From: Edaphobacter paludis
Lineage (GTDB): Bacteria > Acidobacteriota > Terriglobia > Terriglobales > Acidobacteriaceae
NCBI RefSeq assembly: GCF_039993895.1
Contig: NZ_CP121194.1
Coordinates: forward strand, 806,001 to 870,000
Reading direction: 5' to 3'
Length of the DNA stretch: 64,000 bases
The position numbers were made by a program, and so were the translations under genes. The notes beneath the pieces were generated by a model that saw nothing but the letters and a program-made list of their open reading frames with translations, did no database searches and was not told where the DNA came from. Below, in pieces: positions 52,558-59,153 of the stretch (positions are counted from its first letter, which is position 1; every line of letters starts with the position of its first letter).

Positions 52558-53922
52558 ATGTCTATCCGTCGCCAAATCCGCCCGCTGCTCACGCTTGCGA
52601 TTCCGCTGGTGGCGGCCGAACTGGGCTGGATGACCATGGGCATAGTGGACACCATGATGGTGGGGCACATGGCGTCACCCGCGCTGGCCATCTCGGCGGT
52701 GGCATTAGGGCAGATTCTTTACAACACCGTGGCGTTCGGCATCGCCGGGGTGCTGCTCGGTCTGGACACCTACCTCAGCCAGTCCCACGGTGCGGGGCGC
52801 TACGATGAGGCCAACCGCTGGCTCTACCACGGCCTGATTCTTGCCGCCGTATTGGCCATTCTGCTCTACGTCCTCGTCGCACTTGCGCCCATCATGCTGC
52901 TTCGGCTGCCTATCGATCATGGAGTGTTGATAGGAGCGGTTGCGTTTCTCCGCGCGCTGAACTGGGGTACGCCGTCGCTGTTTCTCTACTTCGCGCTGCG
53001 GCGATATCTCCAGGCCTTCAACCATGTCCGTCCAATCGCCGTGGCCTTGATCTCAGCCAATCTCTTCAACGCCCTTGGCGACTGGCTGCTGATCTACGGA
53101 CACTCCTGGGGCCCGGTCCATATTCACGCCTTTGGCGTAACGGGATCGGGACTGGCGACCTCCATCTCTCGGCTTTACCTCGCCCTTTTTCTGGTTGCAG
53201 TGGTATGGCGTGTCGAAGACCGCCACAACTACGGCCTGCGTTCGATGCTGCGTCATATCGAAACCTCGCGGCTGCGACGGCTCGCGTCTCTGGGCGCACC
53301 GGCGGGCGCCCAGATCTTTGTAGTGGTCGCTATCTTCGGCACAGTCACCTTTTTGATTGGAACGATGGGCCCGCTGCCGCTCTCGGGCCATGAGATCGCC
53401 TTGAACTGCGCCAGCTTAACGTTTATGGTGCCGTTTGCGATCTCGACGGCTGCTGCCGTCCGGGTAGGGCAGGCGATTGGGCGCAACGCACCAGCCGAAG
53501 CCTCTGCTGCGGGGTGGGCTGCGATTCTGCTTGGCGCTGGGTGCATGGCATTTTTCTCGGCGATGCTGACCCTGTTTCCCCATGCCATCGCTCACGCCTT
53601 TACCGAAAATAGTGCCGTGATCGCCGCTACGATTCCGTTTCTGCTGGTCGCCGCCGCCTTCCAGTTTTTTGACGGCCTTCAGATCACCGCGACGGGAGCT
53701 TTGCGTGGGGCAGGGAATACTCATGCGGCACTGATTGTGCAGCTTGTGGGTTATTGGGTGATTGGGCTTCCGGTGGGATATCTCCTCGCCTTCCGGTTGC
53801 ACTATGGAGCAGTGGGGCTGTGGCTGGGGCTTTGTGCCGGATTAATTGTGGCTGGGTCGACGCTTACCTTCATCTGGCGGCTGACGACGCTGTCAATTGG
53901 GAAGAACGCTCTCGCGGGATGA
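52558..53922 (+). CDS. MATE family multidrug efflux transporter
   Basis: A 454-residue transporter with about twelve spans, in two homologous halves, typical of MATE/NorM and DinF proteins. LGWMTMGIVDTMMVGHM and the GMGxGLxxY-like GIAGVLLGLDTYLSQ segment in the N-half, and AVRVGQAIGRNAPAEA and FQFFDGLQITATGALRGAGNT in the C-half are diagnostic. It exports cationic drugs or metabolites in exchange for Na+ or H+; the coupling ion cannot be inferred. It converges with the EamA gene across a short gap. Confidence 0.88.
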   Translation: MSIRRQIRPLLTLAIPLVAAELGWMTMGIVDTMMVGHMASPALAISAVALGQILYNTVAFGIAGVLLGLDTYLSQSHGAGRYDEANRWLYHGLILAAVLAILLYVLVALAPIMLLRLPIDHGVLIGAVAFLRALNWGTPSLFLYFALRRYLQAFNHVRPIAVALISANLFNALGDWLLIYGHSWGPVHIHAFGVTGSGLATSISRLYLALFLVAVVWRVEDRHNYGLRSMLRHIETSRLRRLASLGAPAGAQIFVVVAIFGTVTFLIGTMGPLPLSGHEIALNCASLTFMVPFAISTAAAVRVGQAIGRNAPAEASAAGWAAILLGAGCMAFFSAMLTLFPHAIAHAFTENSAVIAATIPFLLVAAAFQFFDGLQITATGALRGAGNTHAALIVQLVGYWVIGLPVGYLLAFRLHYGAVGLWLGLCAGLIVAGSTLTFIWRLTTLSIGKNALAG

Positions 53923-53939
53923 GGGAACCGGCGACCCTG

Positions 53940-54872
53940 TCAGGTGATGGGCAATTGCTCGCGCACCCGGGTCCGGGAGCGAGTGGTCAGCAAAATGGCC
54001 GCCCCTAGAATCAGCGCGCCGCCGGCCCAGGCATCGGGTCCCAAATGTTCGCCCAGCACAATGACGCCAAGCAGGCTGCCGATCAGCGGCTCCATATTGA
54101 GCAGCACGCCCGCCTGCGACGCCGGGACCTGCGTCAGTCCCCAGTTCCACAACAGCGTCGTAGTTGCGGTGCAGAGCAAACCGCTGGCTGCCAGCGCCAG
54201 CCACACCTTCATCGATATGTGAGCCACAGGAGGCAGGCCATACTCCAGCGGCACCCAGATCAGCAGCATCGCCGTGCCCAGCGCCAGCCCGTAGGCCGTG
54301 ATGACGATATGCGAATGGTGCTCCATAAGCTGCTTGTTGAAGAGAATCCAGAAGAGCGCAATGAACAGGGAAGCGACAATCAGCAGGTCGCCCGCCAGCG
54401 ATGAACCGCCCGCGCCCGCGTGGTGGCGGCCGCCGAGGGCGATCATCGCGGCCCCGCAGGTAGAGGCGGCCATAGCAATCCAGCCGACGCGATCCATTCG
54501 CTCATGCGCGAAGATCGTGGCGCCCACCGCGAGGATCACCGGCATCGTCCCGACCATCAGTGCCGCATGGCTTACCGTGGTCATCGACAAGCCATAAAAC
54601 TGAAGCAGGAATTGCAACGGTACACCGAGGAAAGATGCCGCCAGCAGCACTCCCCACTCCTTCGTGTTCAGGTGCGGACGGTGGGTGATGAGCAGCGGCA
54701 GCAGCGGCACCATGCCGAAGAGGAACCGGTACAGCACCATATGCGCGAAGTTCATCTCGACGAGCGCGATCTTGCCGAAGAAAAAGCCGCAGCCCCACAG
54801 GGAGCTTGCAAGCATGCATGCCGCGAATCCTAGCGCTCGTCTTTGATTGGGATGGGGGCTGCGGTGGGGCAT
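53940..54872 (-). CDS. EamA/DMT family transporter
   Basis: A 310-residue drug/metabolite transporter with ten predicted spans in two EamA repeats (the first about 17-140, the second about 165-295). Segments such as WGCGFFFGKIALVEMNF, VPLQFLLQFYGLSMTTVSHAAL and AGVLLNMEPLIGSLLGVIVLGEHLG are typical. The substrate is unknown. The start at 54872 (MPHRS) avoids the perfect inverted repeat at 54896-54931, which would be translated by the longer frame. Confidence 0.85.
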   Translation of the reverse strand: MPHRSPHPNQRRALGFAACMLASSLWGCGFFFGKIALVEMNFAHMVLYRFLFGMVPLLPLLITHRPHLNTKEWGVLLAASFLGVPLQFLLQFYGLSMTTVSHAALMVGTMPVILAVGATIFAHERMDRVGWIAMAASTCGAAMIALGGRHHAGAGGSSLAGDLLIVASLFIALFWILFNKQLMEHHSHIVITAYGLALGTAMLLIWVPLEYGLPPVAHISMKVWLALAASGLLCTATTTLLWNWGLTQVPASQAGVLLNMEPLIGSLLGVIVLGEHLGPDAWAGGALILGAAILLTTRSRTRVREQLPIT

Positions 54873-54895
54873 ACTTCCACTTTCGCATAGAAGCA

Positions 54896-54931
54896 CCGGA
54901 CGCTGATTGGCAATGGCCAATCAGCGTCCGG
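54896..54931. terminator. Perfect 15-bp inverted repeat between alpha-galactosidase and EamA genes
   Basis: CCGGACGCTGATTGG (54896-54910) is exactly complementary to CCAATCAGCGTCCGG (54917-54931) around a six-base loop. It lies 48 bases downstream of the alpha-galactosidase stop and just upstream of the EamA gene. There is no T-run in either direction, so termination without Rho is uncertain; an operator role is also possible. Confidence 0.55.
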
Positions 54932-54978
54932 CACAGGCTTAACGTAGCTTCAATGCATTCGCGCCACTACCCGAACGC

Positions 54979-56160
54979 TTATTTACCAACGATCAGCAGA
55001 GCCGCACCATGTTTGGGCAGCGTCTCGACGACGACGCCCGAGCGATGCCCCAGGTCTTTCTTCTCCCACACGTCACGCACGCTGCCGCCGTTTGGAAATC
55101 CAATCTGACCCAGGTCCACCGAAACCTCGCGAACGCTCCAGCTCCGGTTGAACAGCCCCACCGCCACGCGTCCACCGCTCAGCGGCTTGGTCCAAACATC
55201 CAGATCGCCGCTCTCATACAGGCGATCGCCCTGCTTGCCCAGCGAATCCTGATCGATGGCAATCGCGTCCTTATTCATCAAAAGACTTTTATCCGCCTCG
55301 GTCATCGTGCTCAGGTCGTTGCCCGCCAGCAGTGGCGCAGCGAGAATTACCCACAGGCTCATGTGCGTCTTATATTCGTCCGCGGTCATCTTGCCGTTGC
55401 CGATCTCAAGCATGTCCGGATCGTTCCAATGCCCCGGCCCCGCATACTTCGACAGCCCCGCCTGACTGAACCCAATCGCAATCATCCGTCCGTAGGAGTC
55501 ATCGATATCGTCGGTGGTCCGCCACATGTTCGCTCCCAGCCCCGGCCCCCACTTCCACGGCTGATCGACCCCATACTGGCAAAGGCTGTAAACAATCGGA
55601 CGGCCCGTAGCCTTCAGCGCATCTCCCATCTTTCGGTAAGCGGCAATCATCAGATTGTTCGCAGCATTCGGGTCATTCGGATGCTCGGCCTGCGCTTTGT
55701 GCATGTTGTCCTGAAACGAGCAGAGATCGTACTTCAGAAAATCGACGCCCCACGAAGCGTACATCTTCGCATCCTGCTCCTCATGGCCAAGGCTCCCCGC
55801 ATACCCGCCGCAGGTCTTCTCTCCCGGCCCGGAGTAGATGCCGAACTTAAGCCCCTTGGAATGGATGTAATCGCCCAGCGCCTTCATGTCGGGGAAGCGT
55901 TCATTCGGATGCAGAACGCCCTGCGCATCACGCTTGCCCTGCCAGGTGTCATCCACGTTGACGTAGACATAACCCGCATCGCGCATACCCGTGCTCACCA
56001 GCGCATCGGCCGCCGAGCGCACATCGGCATCGGTCACATGAGCGGCGAAGTGGTTCCAGCTATTCCACCCCATCGGTGGCGTGGCGGCGAGCTGCGTCTG
56101 GCTAAAGGCCGGAGCGACAGAGAGAAGAAGGGCACACAAGAGGCTGGCAAAAAGTCGCAT
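54979..56160 (-). CDS. Alpha-galactosidase, glycoside hydrolase family 27
   Basis: A 393-residue secreted GH27 enzyme hydrolysing terminal alpha-1,6-galactose from oligosaccharides and galactomannans. A signal peptide (about 1-20) precedes the TIM barrel: PPMGWNSWNHF (28-38), DDTW (70-73), the nucleophile Asp145 in FLKYDLC, and the acid/base Asp218 in WRTTDDI. An antiparallel C-terminal domain (about 300-393) with GLFNRSW follows. AGGAG gives a ribosome-binding site. No sugar transporter or other hydrolase lies next to it. It implies use of plant-derived galactosides in the environment. Confidence 0.93.
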   Translation of the reverse strand: MRLFASLLCALLLSVAPAFSQTQLAATPPMGWNSWNHFAAHVTDADVRSAADALVSTGMRDAGYVYVNVDDTWQGKRDAQGVLHPNERFPDMKALGDYIHSKGLKFGIYSGPGEKTCGGYAGSLGHEEQDAKMYASWGVDFLKYDLCSFQDNMHKAQAEHPNDPNAANNLMIAAYRKMGDALKATGRPIVYSLCQYGVDQPWKWGPGLGANMWRTTDDIDDSYGRMIAIGFSQAGLSKYAGPGHWNDPDMLEIGNGKMTADEYKTHMSLWVILAAPLLAGNDLSTMTEADKSLLMNKDAIAIDQDSLGKQGDRLYESGDLDVWTKPLSGGRVAVGLFNRSWSVREVSVDLGQIGFPNGGSVRDVWEKKDLGHRSGVVVETLPKHGAALLIVGK

Positions 56161-56283
56161 TTATAGAGGCTCCTGAAATCGGTTACAAAGTCGCGTCTAA
56201 GCATACAACGCTGAACCCTTCCTTACTCGGTACCATCCAATAAATCGTCTCGTCCGTTACGGAAACATCTCTGCCGGAATTCT

Positions 56284-56763
56284 ATGAGCAAAGTCTTCCC
56301 AGGCCGCTATACCGCCCAGATCGAAGGCTCCTTCGTGGTCTTCCTCATCGGCATGCGTATCAACCGGCTGCTGGCCTTCAACAAATGGATCCCTACCGCC
56401 GCAGCCATGGGTCCCATGCTTCGTGAGCTCTACGCCAATCCCGACTCCGGCTTCCTCGGCGCACACACCTCCGTCTACTGGCGTGGAGTGATGGTCACGC
56501 AATACTGGCGCAGCTTCGACCATCTCATCGCCTACGCCCAGGCCCGCAACGCAAATCATCTCCCCGCGTGGACAGCTTTCAACCGGCGCGTCGGCACCGA
56601 TGGCACCGTCGGCATCTGGCACGAGACCTACCAGGTCGCCGCCGGACAATACGAAACGATCTACAACAACACTCCCCGCATGGGCCTGGCCCTGGCTGGA
56701 GCCCACATTCCTGCCACTGGTCATCTGCGCGAAGCCCGCTCCCGTATGAATCCCGGCAACTAA
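56284..56763 (+). CDS. DUF4188 family protein
   Basis: A 159-residue protein with the segments FPGRYTAQIEGSFVVFLIGMRIN, HTSVYWRGVMVTQYWRSFDHL and GIWHETYQVAAGQYETIYNNTPRMGLA. These match DUF4188, a dimeric alpha/beta-barrel-like family sometimes labelled monooxygenase family protein; no activity is established. It lies between divergent alpha-galactosidase and the converging ATPase gene. Confidence 0.82.
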   Translation: MSKVFPGRYTAQIEGSFVVFLIGMRINRLLAFNKWIPTAAAMGPMLRELYANPDSGFLGAHTSVYWRGVMVTQYWRSFDHLIAYAQARNANHLPAWTAFNRRVGTDGTVGIWHETYQVAAGQYETIYNNTPRMGLALAGAHIPATGHLREARSRMNPGN

Positions 56764-56822
56764 CGCTCACCCGCTCTTCAACGGACTTGCCTCCAGCTCT
56801 GAGTTCTATCCATTCTCCAGCT

Positions 56823-57488
56823 TCAATCCCATTTCACTAACTCCGCATAGACAAACCCATCCCGCTCCACCCGCTCTCCAGCCTCCACCCGAATCTCTTT
56901 CGAAAACATAGGCCCCGCCCAGCAGAACGAATGGAATTCGCCATTCTCCCCACACGGGTCGACCCCATCCGGCAGTTCGGCCAGCAGGGAAGCATCCCAC
57001 TCCCGCCCCGCAAACTCCGCCGGAACCTTTCTCGGATCGACGCACGTCAGCCGCGCTCGCAGACCGCCCGCCATCATCTCCTCTGCCAGCGTGTCCGTCG
57101 GAATCCCCCACACCGGAAACACCGGCTCCAGTCCCGTCCCCGCCAGCTTCGCCACGCGGTACGCCCGAATCTCTTCGAGGTACAAATCCCCGAACGCCAC
57201 CCCCACAAAACCCTCGCTCACCGCCCCCTCGCACGTCGCAGCCATCCGCGCCTCATACTCCTCATTCGAGCAGGGAAACGGCAGGTCCACCTTCCACAGC
57301 GGCAGCCCGGCCATCTCCGCCTGTCGCTCCAGCAAATCCTCGCGAAACCCATGGATGGCCACGCGTCGAAACCGCTCATTCACCGTCGTCAGCAAACCAC
57401 CTACCTCGAACTCACCAGTCTGCCGCAGCAGATGAAGCGCCCACGCCGAATCCTTGCCCCCGCTCCAGCTCAAAAGAATCTTCTTCAT
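56823..57488 (-). CDS. DphA-like (diphthine--ammonia ligase family) ATP-pyrophosphatase
   Basis: A 221-residue ATP-PPase of the N-type family. The PP-loop SWSGGKDS (7-14) is at the start, followed by TTVNERFRRVAIHGFREDLLERQAEMAGLP and AFGDLYLEEIRAYRV, and it ends with VYAELVKWD. Eukaryotic and archaeal members amidate diphthine on EF2, a modification bacteria do not have, so the bacterial substrate is unknown. The start at 57488 with AGAGGG upstream was preferred over a 36-residue extension. Confidence 0.83.
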   Translation of the reverse strand: MKKILLSWSGGKDSAWALHLLRQTGEFEVGGLLTTVNERFRRVAIHGFREDLLERQAEMAGLPLWKVDLPFPCSNEEYEARMAATCEGAVSEGFVGVAFGDLYLEEIRAYRVAKLAGTGLEPVFPVWGIPTDTLAEEMMAGGLRARLTCVDPRKVPAEFAGREWDASLLAELPDGVDPCGENGEFHSFCWAGPMFSKEIRVEAGERVERDGFVYAELVKWD

Positions 57489-57853
57489 CCCTCTATCAAA
57501 CCATGCACCGCCTGCGACAACTCTGCAGTCTGGATCTGTCCTCTTTGAGTTGACGCGGCTGCTACAATTAAGACAGAGAACAGTAGACGGCTGCACGGTA
57601 ACCCCGATGCAGCCATTTCTACGTTAGCGGCATAAGTTTATTGGAATGAACATTTTGTCCGTAAGCCATTTGGAATGAAGACTTTGAGTATTAAGTCTTT
57701 TATTTGCAATACTTTGGATACTTTAAGGGGGAAGGGGGGCCCCACTTGAGACCGGGAGCCAAAGCCTCTCGGCGCGAATTTTCCCCTTAACTCTCTGTGT
57801 ACCTGCTAACATCAAGCTGTCGGCGAAATATCGCCTGCAATCAGGAGCATCAA
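57489..57853 (+). promoter_or_regulatory. Long leader and promoter region of cspA, with repeats and hairpins
   Basis: A 365-base gap without a gene. A possible -10 element TACAAT lies at 57563-57568, a hairpin GGCTGCA/TGCAGCC at 57589-57614, and three imperfect copies of a 29-30 base unit (TAAG then about TTGGAATGAA and ACTTTG) at 57633-57720. A long stem TTAAGGGGGAA / TTTTCCCCTTAA (57723-57733 with 57780-57790) encloses CCGGGAG/CTCTCGG. The structured leader precedes AGGAG and the cspA ATG, as expected for a cold-controlled mRNA. Confidence 0.5.
57633..57720 (+). repeat. Imperfect 29-30 bp tandem repeat upstream of cspA
   Basis: Three successive units begin TAAG at 57633, 57662 and 57692. 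The first two share TTGGAATGAA exactly (57641-57650 and 57670-57679); the second and third share ACTTTG. Divergence is considerable. Confidence 0.5.
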
Positions 57854-58057
57854 ATGGCAAACGGAACAGTAAAATGGTTTAACGACGCAAAAGGCTTTGG
57901 CTTCATCACCCCGGAAGACGGTGGCGAGGACCTCTTCGCGCATTACTCGGCAATCAACTCAAGTGGCTTCAAGTCCCTTCAGGAAGGCCAGCGCGTCACC
58001 TTCGACATCACGACCGGCCCCAAGGGCAAGCAGGCTGCGAACATCCAGCCCGCCTAA
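57854..58057 (+). CDS. Cold shock protein (CspA family)
   Basis: A 67-residue single cold-shock domain that binds single-stranded RNA/DNA as an RNA chaperone or antiterminator. [18 protein letters not shown] contains RNP1 (KGFGFI, 13-18) and LFAHY (27-31) is RNP2, with aromatic residues in place. The start at 57854 has AGGAG seven bases upstream; the longer frame upstream is not supported. The mRNA has a long foldable leader and a very strong terminator follows. Expression under cold or growth control is plausible from family knowledge. Confidence 0.95.
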   Translation: MANGTVKWFNDAKGFGFITPEDGGEDLFAHYSAINSSGFKSLQEGQRVTFDITTGPKGKQAANIQPA

Positions 58058-58092
58058 CCAAGGCCTTTACCCGAAACAAAGAGATTAAAGAC

Positions 58093-58136
58093 AATGGCTG
58101 CAGGTGGAGCGAAAGTTCCACTTGCAGCCATTTTTT
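58093..58136 (+). terminator. Rho-independent terminator after cspA
   Basis: A 16-bp stem (58093-58108 with 58117-58132, one G-U pair) around an eight-base loop, closing into a T-run at 58131-58136. It is strong and isolates cspA from the next gene. Confidence 0.92.
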
Positions 58137-58216
58137 GCGAAAGCCACAACCTGCCCGAATAGCCGCGGGCGTCAAACGAGGTCGAATAAAGTGCAGCCGG
58201 TTTCCATGAATATGCA

Positions 58217-58222
58217 TATAAT
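58217..58222 (+). promoter_or_regulatory. TATAAT -10 element of the small zinc-ribbon gene
   Basis: A perfect TATAAT ends nine bases before the ATG at 58232. No good -35 is seen at 17 bases. Transcription starting from it would yield an almost leaderless mRNA. Confidence 0.45.
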
Positions 58223-58231
58223 CTCAGCGTT

Positions 58232-58426
58232 ATGCAGACCTCTTCAGTGATTCACTGCAAAGAATGTCACTCCTCCAACACAACGCGGTCGACGCGTAAG
58301 ACTTTCTTGGAGCGCGTGGTCCTGTTGCATCTGGGGCTATATCCATGGAAGTGTCTGACCTGCAAACATCGCTTCCTGGCGCGTAACCGCGGGCCACGAA
58401 AGCCGAGCGTCGAGGTCTCCAGCTAA
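58232..58426 (+). CDS. Small zinc-ribbon protein of unknown function
   Basis: A 64-residue basic protein with two CxxC pairs, C9-x2-C12 and C41-x2-C44, separated by RSTRKTFLERVVLLHLGLYPW. The likely fold is a zinc ribbon with a hydrophobic hairpin between its knuckles. Similar short acidobacterial proteins are known to me only as hypothetical. No Shine-Dalgarno precedes the ATG and the -10 element is close, pointing to a leaderless transcript. Confidence 0.65.
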   Translation: MQTSSVIHCKECHSSNTTRSTRKTFLERVVLLHLGLYPWKCLTCKHRFLARNRGPRKPSVEVSS

Positions 58427-58500
58427 GTGCTGGAACGTTATCTGGGTGAGTAAGATAGCTCGGATAGTCTGCTTCGAGAGACGCAAGGTATCATCTTTAG

Positions 58501-59013
58501 ATGACTGCTGAAGACCGCGCAAAAAATATCAAAGTCCTCATCTTCGACGTCGATGGTGTCCTCACCGATGGCCAGATCTTCGTCATCCCCGGCCCTGACG
58601 GTCACGGAATCGAAGCCAAAGGTTTCGCCGCCCACGACGGCCTCGGCATCTCGCTCGCGCGCCTCGGCGGCCTGCGCATCGGTATCATCACCAAGCGCCA
58701 GTCGCAGACCGTGGCCATTCGCGCCAACGACCTCAAGCTGGAGTTCATCTATCAGGGCCAGTCCCACAAGATGAACGCGATCAACGAAATTCTCGCTAAG
58801 GCCGGCATCACCATCGATCAGCTAGCCTATGTCGGCGACGACATCATCGATCTTCCCGTCATGCGCGCCTGCGGCCTCTCCATCGCCACTGCCAACGCGC
58901 GCGAACAGGTCAAAGCTGCGGCTCACTTCATCACGCTAAACCCGGCGGCAGCGGCGCTGGACGCGATGCCGTCGACTTCATCCTCACCGCTCAGGGCACA
59001 CTCGACAAAGTGA
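58501..59013 (+). CDS. kdsC: KdsC-like 3-deoxy-D-manno-octulosonate 8-phosphate phosphatase (C-terminus frameshifted)
   Basis: KdsC, a HAD phosphatase, removes phosphate from KDO-8-P in lipopolysaccharide core synthesis. The 170-residue zero-frame product has the nucleophile motif FDVDGVLTDG (Asp16, Asp18), ITKRQSQTV and YVGDDIIDLPVM. The conserved run stops after AAHFITLNP (residue 148), and the remaining 22 residues do not resemble KdsC. Reading one base back, from 58944, restores the family C-terminus GGSGAGRD followed by DFILTAQGTLDKVIEEY to a TAG at 59081, giving 193 residues. A slippery heptamer lies exactly at the junction. Either this is a frameshift mutation/sequence error or a programmed -1 shift. 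Confidence 0.85.
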   Translation: MTAEDRAKNIKVLIFDVDGVLTDGQIFVIPGPDGHGIEAKGFAAHDGLGISLARLGGLRIGIITKRQSQTVAIRANDLKLEFIYQGQSHKMNAINEILAKAGITIDQLAYVGDDIIDLPVMRACGLSIATANAREQVKAAAHFITLNPAAAALDAMPSTSSSPLRAHSTK

Positions 59014-59081
59014 TCGAAGAATACCTCGACGAGAGCAACTCTGCCGCCGCCGCCGCGGACGTCGGCACCGGTAACATGTAG
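58938..59081 (+). other. -1 frame C-terminal extension of kdsC with slippery site
   Basis: AAACCCG (58938-58944) fits X XXY YYZ in the zero frame (A AAC CCG). A hairpin, CGGCA/TGCCG (58946-58950 with 58967-58971) extended by GCG/CGC, begins one base later. After a -1 shift at this site the reading frame continues for 45 codons to TAG at 59079-59081 and matches KdsC. The one-base spacer is shorter than in known efficient sites. Confidence 0.55.
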
Positions 59082-59153
59082 ATAAGCAAGGAGCGGGAAG
59101 CGGGCAAGCTGAAGGCGAACAAAGGCCGAATAGATCCGCGCTACAATCACCCC

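Noticed and set aside
55009..56166. 385-residue plus-strand ORF opposite the alpha-galactosidase
   Set aside because: It lies wholly antisense to a clear GH27 gene with intact catalytic motifs; its Arg/His/Pro-rich composition is that of a shadow frame in GC-rich DNA.
57797..57853. N-terminal extension of the cold shock protein
   Set aside because: Cold-shock domains start at [14 protein letters not shown] sequences, and AGGAG is correctly placed for the ATG at 57854.
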